Assembly (NCBI RefSeq): GCF_030063445.1
Contig: NZ_JASITD010000032.1
Location: 1 to 38,421 of the forward strand
Length of the DNA: 38,421 nucleotides
Reading direction: 5' to 3'
Source of the DNA: Hymenobacter sp. H14-R3
Lineage (GTDB): Bacteria; Bacteroidota; Bacteroidia; Cytophagales; Hymenobacteraceae
Shown here: piece after piece, positions 30,466-38,421 of the stretch
Layout: every line of letters starts with the position of its first letter
Position numbering within the stretch: the stretch's first letter is position 1
The notes under the pieces: generated by a model
The model's input: the letters and a program-made list of their open reading frames with translations, nothing else
Told to the model about the DNA's origin: nothing
Databases searched by the model: none
Made by a program: the position numbers and the translations under genes

Positions 30466-32016
30466 ATGTCCACGCTTTATCTCTTCGGCATTGGCGGCAC
30501 GGGGTCGCGGGTTATCCGCTCACTCACGATGCTGCTGGCGGCTGGGGTCGAACTCAAAAACTGCGACCGGGTGGTGCCCATCATCATCGACCCCGACGCT
30601 ACCAACGGCGACAAGCAGCGCACCATTGAGCTGCTCAAAACCTACCAGCGCCTGCGCTCCCAGATAAAGCCGGCGGCGGCTGGCGAAGACACGGCCGGCC
30701 AGTTCTTCGGGGCTGATATTCAGACGCTGGCCTCGCTGGCGCGGCCCGGTGAGCAGCGCGACGCGCGGGTGAAAGACACCTTCGAGTACAGCTTTAGCGG
30801 CATGGAAGAGCCGCTGCGCGACTATCTGCGCTACACCAACTTACCGGTGGAAAGCCAGTACTTAGTCGATTTGCTTTTCGACCCCAAAAGCCTCGATGAG
30901 AACCTGAAAGTAGGCTTCAAGGGTAGCCCCAACGTGGGCAGCGTAGTGCTGAACCAGCTCGTGGACTCGCCCGAGTTTCAGTTCTTTGGCAACGAGTTTC
31001 GGGCCGGCGACCGCATCTTTTTCATCAGCTCCATTTTTGGGGGCACGGGCGCGGCCGGCTTCCCACTGCTGCTCAAAAACCTGCGCGACCGCGACGCCAA
31101 GCTGCCCCACATCGAGCTGCTGAACACCGCGCCCATTGGCGCGCTCAGCCTGCTGCCCTACTTCAGCCTGAAGAGCGAGGACAGCAGCGCCATTGATTCC
31201 AACACGTTCATTACCAAGACGAAGGCGGCGCTGGCTTACTACCAGCACAACCTCAGCGGCCTGAACGCCATGTACTACCTGGGCGACCAGGCCCAGAAGC
31301 AGAACGACAACCACGAGGGCGGCATCAGCCAGCAAAACAACGCCCACTTTATTGAGGTGGTGGGGGCGCTGGCCGTGCTCGACTTTCTGGAAAAGCCCGA
31401 TACCATCGCGCAGGAGGAGCATTTTTACGAGTTTGGATTGGAGCGCGACGAGAGCGACCTGCGCTTCGAGCACTTCGACCGCCGCCAAACGCTGCCGCTG
31501 GTGGGCGAGGCGCTCACGCGCTTCCACTTCTTTGCCACCTGGCTGCAACACCACCTGGCCGAAACGATGTCGGCCACCTACGCTACCAACCTGGGCCTGA
31601 AAAACGCCTGGGACCGCGAGCCGTTTTACCAGGATTTGCGCCGGTTTTTATTCGACTACAACTCGCCCGACCGGCAGTTTATCAGCTACACTGCCTGGCT
31701 GCGCGAACTGCGCGACAACTCGCGCCGCTTCCGCCCCTTCAACCTGCGCGACGGCTACGACCCGCAAAACCACTGGGCCGACATGGCCGAGCTGCTGGAA
31801 CCCGACTTCGACAAAGCAGTGGCGGGCAAAGAGCTGAAAAAGAAGGGCTTATTTGGCAAGTCCGACGTTATCGACCCCAAGCAAATCCGAGTGATGCTGG
31901 ATAAGCGCTTGAGCCAGGCCGTGGCCAACGACACGGCCAGTTCGCCGGCCACGGCGCTGATACGCACGTTTACAGAGGTGATGGACGAGGTAGTGAGCGG
32001 GCAGCAGCTGCCGTAA
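30466..32016 (+). CDS. Tubulin/FtsZ-like GTPase-fold protein
   Basis: 516 residues. The N-terminus LYLFGIGGTGSRVIRSL (G8-S14) is the first glycine loop of the tubulin/FtsZ Rossmann fold. A second glycine-rich loop, FFISSIFGGTGAAGFPLLL (191-198 FGGTGAAG), is in the position of the tubulin signature GGGTGSG, with Ala-Ala-Gly in place of Gly-Ser-Gly. This fits the poorly described Tubulin_2-like bacterial family rather than FtsZ or TubZ. The later T7-type synergy loop is not obvious, so GTPase activity and polymerisation are uncertain. It is flanked by a membrane protein and an actin/Hsp70-like protein. Confidence 0.65.
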   Translation: MSTLYLFGIGGTGSRVIRSLTMLLAAGVELKNCDRVVPIIIDPDATNGDKQRTIELLKTYQRLRSQIKPAAAGEDTAGQFFGADIQTLASLARPGEQRDARVKDTFEYSFSGMEEPLRDYLRYTNLPVESQYLVDLLFDPKSLDENLKVGFKGSPNVGSVVLNQLVDSPEFQFFGNEFRAGDRIFFISSIFGGTGAAGFPLLLKNLRDRDAKLPHIELLNTAPIGALSLLPYFSLKSEDSSAIDSNTFITKTKAALAYYQHNLSGLNAMYYLGDQAQKQNDNHEGGISQQNNAHFIEVVGALAVLDFLEKPDTIAQEEHFYEFGLERDESDLRFEHFDRRQTLPLVGEALTRFHFFATWLQHHLAETMSATYATNLGLKNAWDREPFYQDLRRFLFDYNSPDRQFISYTAWLRELRDNSRRFRPFNLRDGYDPQNHWADMAELLEPDFDKAVAGKELKKKGLFGKSDVIDPKQIRVMLDKRLSQAVANDTASSPATALIRTFTEVMDEVVSGQQLP

Positions 32017-32022
32017 ACTACT

Positions 32023-32110
32023 TAGCAGCTAGCTGTTAGCGGCTAGCTAATAGCTTCCCTTCTATTTCTAACATCAAAGCTATCAGCTAACGGCTAATAG
32101 CTAACAGCTT
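32023..32110. repeat. Inverted array of AGCTATTAGC-type units
   Basis: A left array (AGCTAGCTGTTAGCGGCTAG and following) faces its inverted relative ending AGCTAACAGCTT. The arms align imperfectly with a 7-bp indel, as expected for arrays of short degenerate units. It fills the 102-bp gap inside the cluster. Confidence 0.6.
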
Positions 32111-32118
32111 AATAAAGT

Positions 32119-35100
32119 ATGAGTAATATCCTTCAGCTCCTTGACCGCGGCAAGCCCACGCTGCGCGGTTGGCAGGAGTCGGACCGCATTACGGCCGGCG
32201 AAGCCGAAAAAATGCAGGACCCCGCCGGCGACAACCCGCGCCGCACGGCCACGGCCATTCCCACGCCTTTCGGGCGGATGCACCTGCTGGAAACGGCCTT
32301 CAAGTTTGTGCGCCAGCAGCCGCAGGGCAACTCACTGTACCATAGGCTGGTAGCACAGTGCTGGGACATGCTGGAGCTGCTCTTCTACAACAAGGCTACC
32401 GATGCCTACAAGCTTCGCTTTGTGCCTTGGGCCAAGAAGGAGCAGGTAGACCTGCTGGTGCAGAGCCCCGACCAGCGTATCCGGCTGCTGGGCAACACGT
32501 TGCGCCTATACCTGGCCGATGCGCACTTCCGTGAGCTGGACACGCTGTACCTCATTTTTGCCGATAGCCGCGATGCCAGCGGGCGCGAAACCCGGCAGCT
32601 GCTGGGCGGCACCTCGCCCTTCACGCTGGTGTTTGCGCACCCCGCCGTGCCGCGCCTCAACATGCAGCGCAAGGGCGATGGCAACGGCTTTTACTTTGAT
32701 AACCAGGTAGTGCCGCTGCACCAGCGCAGCACCGAGTTTCAGCAGTACATTTTTGGGCTCTTTGAGGTGCACCCCGAACTGCGGCAGGAGAATTTTGCGC
32801 AGTGCATCGCGCAGTTTCTGGCCGCTACCGACAAGGGCCGCGTGCAGGCGCTGGCCGAGGAAAAGCCGGCGCTGGGCACCTTCGAGCAGCACTACGAGCC
32901 GCTGCGCGATGCCTTGGGCAACGCCGTGCAGGTGCGCGGTATCTCGCTGCTCAAGCAGGCCGAGGCGCAGCAGAAAACGACTTCCGACTGGTTTATTCGC
33001 TTCAACGAGCGGGTGGCGCAGGCGGGCAAGATTCCGCTGGTGCTAATGCCCGGCCTCGACCTGCGCCGCAGCGACTACTTCGGCGGCACCGCCGGCACCG
33101 ACCAAACGGTGGTGCAGTACGGCTACGAAGGCCAGCGCCTCGAAGAGCGCCGCCTCGAAACCCTGGGCGTGCAGTATCCCTTCCTCACGGTCAACGACTT
33201 TCTGGAAGACCGGCTGCTCGAAGTGCCCTTCGCGGTGAATACCGAGCGCTTCTACTTTGGCCAGGTGCAGCCCGAGCCCGGCGCGCGGGCCGAGGACCGG
33301 CCGCTGCGCTTTTTGCTGCCCCTGAAGCGGGCGTGGTTTGATTATTTCGAAGCCGCTGACCTCGATAAGCAGCTGCGTCTCACGCTGTTCGACAACCACG
33401 TGCAGCTGCGGCTGGCCGTGCCCGTCACGAGCGGCCGCGAGGTGATATACGAGCGCAGCTACTACTTCCGCCCCGGCCCCAGCCAGAGCGCCGACGCGCC
33501 GGTAGACGCCGTGCGCAGCGACTCGCCCAAAACGCCCTACCGCGGCGGCCGCGTGAGCGCCCGCCTCGACGTGGGCATCTTCCCGTTCTACAAATTTGAG
33601 GGCCAGAATGCCCGCGACAACGGCCCGTACTACGTGCAGCTGGCCGACCAGAACGAGGGGGCCGACCTAGCCAAACTCAACTTTTACCAGGGCGGGCAAC
33701 CGCTGCCCGTGCTGGTACCCGGTGGCACGCGGGGCGTGCGCGCCCGCCAGCGCATGGGCCGCAACCCGCGCGGCCCGGCCAGCACCTACTACGAGGTGGT
33801 GGGCACGCACTTCGACTTTATGGAAGTGGAGTCGCCGGTGAGCGGGCAGCTTTCGGCCCCGGCCACCGGCCTGCTCGTGCCGCGCTGGCACGTAGTAAGC
33901 CCTGGTGCCCAGCGCTATACGTTTGCCGTGGATTTTGGCACCACCAACACGCACGTGTCGTTCGCCACGGCCGAGCGGCCCGAGCCGCAGCCTTTCCGCA
34001 TCGGCACTGAGCGCGAAATGGAAGTGGTAATGCTGAACCGCCCGCTGCCTTCTACCGACTTTGTGCTGCCCAAGCGCTACGGCCCCGACTCGTTTGGCAC
34101 CATGACGCTGGCCGACACCGTGCGCAACCGCGAGTTTGTGCCCGCCTTCATCGGCATTGAGGGGGCCGAGTCGGCCTTCCCCATTCGCACGGCTACCTGC
34201 GAGTCGCCGGCCTTCATCAGCGAGGGCAACCCGCTGTTGTTTGGCAGCATCAACATCGGCTTCTACCTCAGCCGCGATGGCTTCCTCTACAACCACCCCG
34301 AGGACGGCCGCTACCGCACCAACCTCAAGTGGAACACCGAGGGCGGCGAGCGCGCCGCCGGCGTCGAGCGCATTCGGGCCTACATCCGCGAGCTGCTGCT
34401 GCTCATCAAGCACAAAGTGGCTCTCAATGAGGGCGATGTGCGCGCCACGCAAGTGGTGTGGTCGCGCCCGCTGAGCATGAAAACCGTGGCTCGCCGCGAC
34501 TTCCAGGACATCTGGCAGAGCGAGTTTGAGCGCGTGTTCGGCGAGGAGCCGGGCCAGCGCCTGGCCGACCTCAGCGAGTCGTGGGCCCCGTACCTCTATC
34601 TCACCGACCGCCACACCGACGGCGGCATCGTGCCCTCCGACCGCGACAACGTGGTGAACATCGACATCGGTGGCGGCACCACTGATGTGCTGCTGCTGCG
34701 CGGCAAAAAGCCCGAGGCCACCCTTTCGTTCCGCTTTGCCGGCGACGTGCTGTGGGGCGACGGCGCTTTTGGTGGCGCGCGCCAGCAAAACGGCCTGCTC
34801 TACTACTACGTGGCCCGCACCGCCAACAAGCCCGTGAGCCAGGAAGCCCAGGCCGCCCGCGAGGTGGTGCGCGCCGCCCTCGAAAGCAAAGCCGGCTCGG
34901 CCGATGTAGTAAGCCTGCTCTTTAATTTTGATAAGCAGCTGGAATTCAGCCGTGAGCTGCGCAGTGCGCGCCACCTGCGCATTGTGCTGCTGCTGCACTA
35001 CGCGGCCGTGGTGTACCACGTGGGGCAGGCCTGCCAGGCCCGCCAGCTGGCGGTGCCGCGCCACCTGTGCTTCAGCGGCAAGGGCAGTACGTATTTACGC

Positions 35101-35679
35101 ATGCTCGACCTCGACTCGAACCTGGGCACGCTCACCGAAATCGGCAAGCTGATTCTGGAGTTTGCCTCGGGCCAGCCCGCGCCCTCCGATTTCCGCCTCA
35201 CGCTGGTGAGCCAGCCCAAGGAGGCTACCGCCAACGGCGCGGTGCTGTGGAAGCTGGCCGGCGGCGACGCCGCCCAGGCCAAGGCGCCGGTCGAGTTTGT
35301 GCTGCCCGGCGTGCTCCCGGCCGACGCCCCCGAAGGCCCGCCCCACGCCTTCACCCTGGCCGAAGCCGAGAACGATACCATTGAGGATGAGGTAATTGCC
35401 AACGCCCGCCGCCTGGTGCGCTTCATCACCCACGAGTCGGCCGAGATTCGCGGCCTGCTCGATGAGCTGAACGTCGAAATCGACCCCGATTTCGTGTACA
35501 ACTTCCTCGATGGCAAGCTCAAGGACAGCCTGCGGGCGGGCCTCAACTCGCTGCGCGACAGCGGCACCAACGCTGACGACCGCCTGCCCGAGACGCTGTT
35601 TTTCTTCCCCTTCCGCGACGCGCTGTTCCAGCTGGGCCGCGAGCTTTTCAAGCGTTATTATGCTTCGCAGTCCAGTTAA
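32119..35679 (+). CDS. Large protein with C-terminal actin/Hsp70-like ATPase domain (SrfB-like?)
   Basis: 1186 residues. The first 600 form a large region I do not recognise. The second half has the actin/Hsp70 ATPase motifs in order: phosphate-1 FAVDFGTTNTHVSFA (D605), phosphate-2 VVNIDIGGGTTDVLLL (D849) and an adenosine-type loop CFSGKGSTYLRML (S986-S990). The architecture and size recall virulence-factor SrfB-type proteins, but that is from memory and not tested. It lies downstream of the tubulin-like gene and overlaps the next gene by 20 bp, so translational coupling is likely. No membrane helix is seen, so it is probably cytosolic. Confidence 0.7.
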   Translation: MSNILQLLDRGKPTLRGWQESDRITAGEAEKMQDPAGDNPRRTATAIPTPFGRMHLLETAFKFVRQQPQGNSLYHRLVAQCWDMLELLFYNKATDAYKLRFVPWAKKEQVDLLVQSPDQRIRLLGNTLRLYLADAHFRELDTLYLIFADSRDASGRETRQLLGGTSPFTLVFAHPAVPRLNMQRKGDGNGFYFDNQVVPLHQRSTEFQQYIFGLFEVHPELRQENFAQCIAQFLAATDKGRVQALAEEKPALGTFEQHYEPLRDALGNAVQVRGISLLKQAEAQQKTTSDWFIRFNERVAQAGKIPLVLMPGLDLRRSDYFGGTAGTDQTVVQYGYEGQRLEERRLETLGVQYPFLTVNDFLEDRLLEVPFAVNTERFYFGQVQPEPGARAEDRPLRFLLPLKRAWFDYFEAADLDKQLRLTLFDNHVQLRLAVPVTSGREVIYERSYYFRPGPSQSADAPVDAVRSDSPKTPYRGGRVSARLDVGIFPFYKFEGQNARDNGPYYVQLADQNEGADLAKLNFYQGGQPLPVLVPGGTRGVRARQRMGRNPRGPASTYYEVVGTHFDFMEVESPVSGQLSAPATGLLVPRWHVVSPGAQRYTFAVDFGTTNTHVSFATAERPEPQPFRIGTEREMEVVMLNRPLPSTDFVLPKRYGPDSFGTMTLADTVRNREFVPAFIGIEGAESAFPIRTATCESPAFISEGNPLLFGSINIGFYLSRDGFLYNHPEDGRYRTNLKWNTEGGERAAGVERIRAYIRELLLLIKHKVALNEGDVRATQVVWSRPLSMKTVARRDFQDIWQSEFERVFGEEPGQRLADLSESWAPYLYLTDRHTDGGIVPSDRDNVVNIDIGGGTTDVLLLRGKKPEATLSFRFAGDVLWGDGAFGGARQQNGLLYYYVARTANKPVSQEAQAAREVVRAALESKAGSADVVSLLFNFDKQLEFSRELRSARHLRIVLLLHYAAVVYHVGQACQARQLAVPRHLCFSGKGSTYLRMLDLDSNLGTLTEIGKLILEFASGQPAPSDFRLTLVSQPKEATANGAVLWKLAGGDAAQAKAPVEFVLPGVLPADAPEGPPHAFTLAEAENDTIEDEVIANARRLVRFITHESAEIRGLLDELNVEIDPDFVYNFLDGKLKDSLRAGLNSLRDSGTNADDRLPETLFFFPFRDALFQLGRELFKRYYASQSS

Positions 35680-37084
35680 GCTGGGGGTTTTGCTGGGTGG
35701 GCTGGCCGTGGCTAGCCTGCCCGGCTTGCCCGCCGCGGCCCAAAACCCCACCGTAATGGCCCCCGCCACCAACGTGCCGCCGCCCGATGCGCGGGCCCGC
35801 ATGTGGGCCGCCACGGCTCGCTTCGTGTATGGCGACGACCCCGCCCTGGCCAGCCTGCGCCCGCAGCTGCGCCAAACCATCGACAGCGGCAGCGTTAACT
35901 TATTTGGCCGCCACCTGGAGGATGCGGTGAAACTGGAAAGAAAGAACCTGCCCAAGCTGGAGCACGTACTCAAGTTTCAGGGTGATTTTAAGACTATTAG
36001 TTCGAGAAATGAGCCGGCAATGGCGCTGGCTACCAGCATCGCCAACACGCTGCTCAGCAATAAGCCCGAGCGCCAAAACCAGCCCGCCTTTGGGCAGCTG
36101 CGCCAAACGCTGCACGCCCTGGCCGACCCCAACGCGCCCGCGCCCGTGCCTGCACCCACGCCAGTAGCGGCCGCTACCCTCCCAGCCGGCTCCGATACCA
36201 TGGCGCAGGCCGCAGCGCGCCAGGCCGCCGCTGTGCCCCCGGTCAAAGACTTCACCATCACCAACACCGCTCCCAACCCCATGCTTACTTACTTAGCGCT
36301 AGCGCTTTCCGTCATAAGCCTGCTGGTATCATTGTTCAAGGGCAACTCGAAAAAACGGCATCGCTCCCACGATTCAGCCGCTTCGCCCAGCCTCGCCGCC
36401 CTCACCGAGGAGATGCGGGCCGAGGTCCGCATTATGGTGCAGCGTGAGGTGAGTAATAAGGCGTCTGGTGCCCGCCCCGCGCCTGACCCCACCCCCGCTG
36501 CCAAGCCCCAGGCTGCCGCACCGGCAGCTACTGCGCAGCTCGCGCCGCCTGTTGCCGCTAAAGCGGCCCCAGCTAGAGAGACAACGACTCCGGCCTCACC
36601 AATGCCTGCCCGGTCGCCAGCGCCGGCAGTGGCCGGGCCCGTTGCGGCCCCGGCCACTGCCGAGCCAGCGGCTACCACTTCTACCGAGGACGAGGACCTT
36701 TTTGATATCAAGTATCCGGCTGCTAGTGAGGAGGTAGCCGCTCCACTGGCGGCCCCCACTACCCGCACGCTGTATGCCAACCAGCAGCCCATCAACGGTA
36801 TTTTTCAGCGCAACACGCTGGCCGAGGCGTCCGCTTCCTACTCCATTTTTGAGCTGACCACGGCGGCCGACACGCCCAACCAGGCGCGGTTTGTGGTGAC
36901 CGGCAACCAGGCCGGGCACACGGGCTACATCGGCAGCCACGTCAATATTCTGGGCGGGGCCTGCGAGTACCCGTTTCCGAAGAGCGGCGTGTCGCGCATC
37001 GTTACCGACACGCCGGGCGTGGCCCAGCGCACGGCGGGCGGCGATTGGCAAATTAGTAAAAAGGCGCAGATTCACTTTGAGTAA
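35660..37084 (+). CDS. Membrane-anchored protein with Ala/Pro-rich linker
   Basis: 474 residues. It has a signal peptide (about 1-27, cut near PAAAQ), a periplasmic part with an Ala/Pro hinge, and one membrane helix at about 208-228 (MLTYLALALSVISLLVSLFKG). The helix is followed by a positive patch KKRHRSH that points to a cytosolic C-terminus. A Pro/Ala/Thr-rich linker of about 130 residues leads to a small C-terminal domain (GIFQRNTLAEASASYSIFEL...). No known family is recognised. It would connect periplasm and cytosol. ATG 35660 lies inside the end of the actin-like gene; the frame is open further upstream, but that part overlaps the previous gene and lacks a signal peptide. Confidence 0.65.
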   Translation: MLRSPVKLGVLLGGLAVASLPGLPAAAQNPTVMAPATNVPPPDARARMWAATARFVYGDDPALASLRPQLRQTIDSGSVNLFGRHLEDAVKLERKNLPKLEHVLKFQGDFKTISSRNEPAMALATSIANTLLSNKPERQNQPAFGQLRQTLHALADPNAPAPVPAPTPVAAATLPAGSDTMAQAAARQAAAVPPVKDFTITNTAPNPMLTYLALALSVISLLVSLFKGNSKKRHRSHDSAASPSLAALTEEMRAEVRIMVQREVSNKASGARPAPDPTPAAKPQAAAPAATAQLAPPVAAKAAPARETTTPASPMPARSPAPAVAGPVAAPATAEPAATTSTEDEDLFDIKYPAASEEVAAPLAAPTTRTLYANQQPINGIFQRNTLAEASASYSIFELTTAADTPNQARFVVTGNQAGHTGYIGSHVNILGGACEYPFPKSGVSRIVTDTPGVAQRTAGGDWQISKKAQIHFE

Positions 37085-37093
37085 CTTCGTGGC

Positions 37094-38421
37094 ATGGAGG
37101 TAGTAGAATGGCTCGCGCTGCTGGCGATTATCGGGTTTCAGGCGCGGGCTTTCTGGCAGGGCCGGCTGGCTAGTGTGCAGCTAGCGGTCCTGTTTCCGGC
37201 CAGTAGCACGCTGCGCCTCACGCGCCACCAAGATGCGGCTACCGGCCAGCTGGTAGATGTGCTGCTGGCTACTGGGGCCACGCCCGATTTCGTCCTCATC
37301 GAGCGCGATACCAACGCCTACCTGCTCAAAAACAAGGGTACGGCTGACTTCGACATCCTGCAAAGCATTGCCGAGCGCCGCGCCGTGGCCCTCGATGCCG
37401 AGGTGCAAAGCGGCACCTCGGCCCCGCTCTACATCGGGCTGATGGGCACCTTTTTGGGGGCCATTCTGGGCCTGGGTGGGCTGCTGGCGGGCAGCGGCAA
37501 GTTTGACGAAGCGGGCATCCAGGGCTTTTTGCGGGGCGTGACGGTGGCCATGATTGGCAGCCTCTGCGGGCTGGGTCTCACGCTGTGGGGCAACGCGCTA
37601 TACAAGAAAGCGCACCGCCAGGCCGATGAGCGCCGCAACGACTACTACACGTTTTTGCAGGTCGAGCTGCTGCCCATTCTGCACTCCGACATGGCCGGCA
37701 GCCTGGGCAACCTCAAGGCTGTGCTCGACGCCTTCAACCAGGAATTTCTAAGCAAGATTTACGAGTTTGGGCCCATTGTGCGGGCGCTGAACGAGAACAT
37801 CAGCACCCAGAAAGACTTTTTGGAGCAGCTGCAAAAAGTGGGCTACACCCAGATGGCCGACGCCAGCATTCGGGTGTTCGACAAGGTGGCACAGAGCGCG
37901 CATCACTTCGAAAATTTCATTGCCTACCAGCAGGAGCTGAACCAGATGCTGCGCAACGGTGGCGAGGTGGCGGGCCAGATTACGGCGCTGCTCGGCCGCC
38001 TCACCGGCCTCGAAACCGGCCTCAACCAGGTGCCGGCGTTGGTGCAGCAGCACGCGGGCACGGTGCAGGCCCAGCTCAGCTTTTTCCGCCAAAACCAAAC
38101 TGAGCTCGACCGGCTGGCCCGGCAATCGGAGGTGTTTATGGACACGCAGTACCACGAGCTGTCGGCCGTGATGCGCCAGCGCATGGCCGTGCTCACCCAG
38201 GAAGCCGACCAGGCGGCGCGGGTGCTGGAAGACCACTTTCAGGCTCTCAATAAGGACAACGTGTATGAGCGCATCGTGCAGTACCTGAGCCCGTTTAGTG
38301 CCTATCCGAATAGGGAAACAGCGTCACCCAAAAAGACAATTGTACCACGTAATTCGGGCGCAGGCAAAATGGAGCATGGCCAGGTAGTTTTCCGGCTTTT
38401 TGGCCCAGCGGATGAGCAGGT
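37094..38421 (+). CDS. MotA/TolQ/ExbB-like protein with long helical tail, interrupted by an IS
   Basis: The gene starts nine bases after the previous stop. Residues 1-23 are a first helix. PLYIGLMGTFLGAILGLGG (about 112-133) and FLRGVTVAMIGSLCGLGLTLW (about 148-168) are the paired helices of the MotA/TolQ/ExbB channel family. A tail of more than 200 residues, largely helical and Gln/Leu-rich, follows. MotA-like partners use ion flow to move or energise another component. From about 38300 (residue 401) the sequence becomes the end of an IS5-type element, and the frame stays open to the window edge only by chance. The native protein is therefore truncated or chimeric. ZorA of Zorya defence has a similar layout, but no other Zorya gene is present. 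Confidence 0.75.
   Translation, partial: MEVVEWLALLAIIGFQARAFWQGRLASVQLAVLFPASSTLRLTRHQDAATGQLVDVLLATGATPDFVLIERDTNAYLLKNKGTADFDILQSIAERRAVALDAEVQSGTSAPLYIGLMGTFLGAILGLGGLLAGSGKFDEAGIQGFLRGVTVAMIGSLCGLGLTLWGNALYKKAHRQADERRNDYYTFLQVELLPILHSDMAGSLGNLKAVLDAFNQEFLSKIYEFGPIVRALNENISTQKDFLEQLQKVGYTQMADASIRVFDKVAQSAHHFENFIAYQQELNQMLRNGGEVAGQITALLGRLTGLETGLNQVPALVQQHAGTVQAQLSFFRQNQTELDRLARQSEVFMDTQYHELSAVMRQRMAVLTQEADQAARVLEDHFQALNKDNVYERIVQYLSPFSAYPNRETASPKKTIVPRNSGAGKMEHGQVVFRLFGPADEQ
38295..38421 (-). mobile_element. Right-edge fragment of an IS5-family element
   Basis: The end of an insertion sequence lies inside the MotA-like gene and continues beyond the window. The inner boundary is around 38295-38315, where CCTATCCGAATAGG forms a small palindrome. 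The exact terminal repeat cannot be set without the other end. Confidence 0.7.
38324..38421 (-). CDS. IS5-family transposase, C-terminal fragment
   Basis: On the minus strand the frame entering from the right edge reads LLIRWAKKPENYLAMLHFAC, then ARITWYNCLFG, then stop. The KPENYLAMLHFAC block is the characteristic C-terminus of IS5-family DDE transposases. It follows the catalytic glutamate, which would lie outside the window. Confidence 0.8.
   Translation of the reverse strand, partial: LLIRWAKKPENYLAMLHFACARITWYNCLFG

Noticed and set aside
30466..32016. TubZ-type plasmid or phage segregation protein
   Set aside because: There is no TubR-like DNA-binding gene or centromere-like repeat nearby, and the neighbours are envelope-type proteins.
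33667..35064. Long antisense frame (over 460 codons) opposite the actin-like gene
   Set aside because: Same artefact of GC-rich codon bias. The plus strand carries clear ATPase motifs across this part.
37094..38421. Calling a Zorya anti-phage system from the MotA-like protein with a long tail
   Set aside because: ZorB, ZorC, ZorD or ZorE partners are not seen, and the upstream genes (tubulin-like, actin-like, VWA lipoprotein) are not part of Zorya.

Overview
The window looks like chromosome of a high-GC Bacteroidetes bacterium, most probably Hymenobacter or a close relative. The basis is the GC-rich codon use combined with Bacteroidetes-type TAnnTTTG promoter motifs, the rbfA / LolC-LolE-type permease neighbourhood, a TatC and an SHMT of Bacteroidetes type, and many interspersed palindromic repeats between genes. 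No rRNA, tRNA or CRISPR array was seen. Both edges lie in insertion-sequence fragments: an N-terminal transposase piece at the left and an IS5-type C-terminal piece at the right.

Left part (1-7400): a glyoxylate-shunt locus. An ScfR/RamB-like regulator is divergent from malate synthase (aceB) and isocitrate lyase (aceA), and two perfect palindromes lie in the shared upstream region. A strong terminator closes the locus, followed by a complete IS1182-family element with 18-bp terminal inverted repeats.

Middle part (7600-28080): mostly housekeeping genes. These are radA, a TlpA-like protein with a broken CxxC, a radical SAM/SPASM protein, a PRPP-synthetase-named small protein, a FeoB-associated-type small protein, an inositol monophosphatase, lnt, rsmI, three small hydrophilic proteins, glyA, tatC, a polytopic membrane protein, rbfA, a methyltransferase, a GxxExxY protein, a lolE-like permease and a SNF2 helicase. 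Almost every gene border here carries a different palindromic repeat. Several abut or supply stop codons, start codons or even coding sequence. The GxxExxY gene sits between inverted copies of the same repeat that forms a 64-bp perfect hairpin elsewhere in the window, so it may be the protein-coding version of that repeat family.

Right part (28491-38300): a compact same-strand cluster of six genes without a clear housekeeping role. It encodes a VWA-like lipoprotein, a three-helix membrane protein, a tubulin/FtsZ-like protein, a 1186-residue protein ending in an actin/Hsp70-type ATPase domain, a membrane-anchored protein with a long Ala/Pro linker, and a MotA/TolQ/ExbB-like protein with a long helical tail. 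A tubulin-fold and an actin-fold NTPase next to a MotA-like channel and a lipoprotein suggest an envelope-spanning, possibly energised or cytoskeletal machine. This is the best candidate for an undescribed system. The last gene is interrupted near residue 401 by the IS5-type element, so the system may be damaged in this strain and further genes may lie beyond the window.
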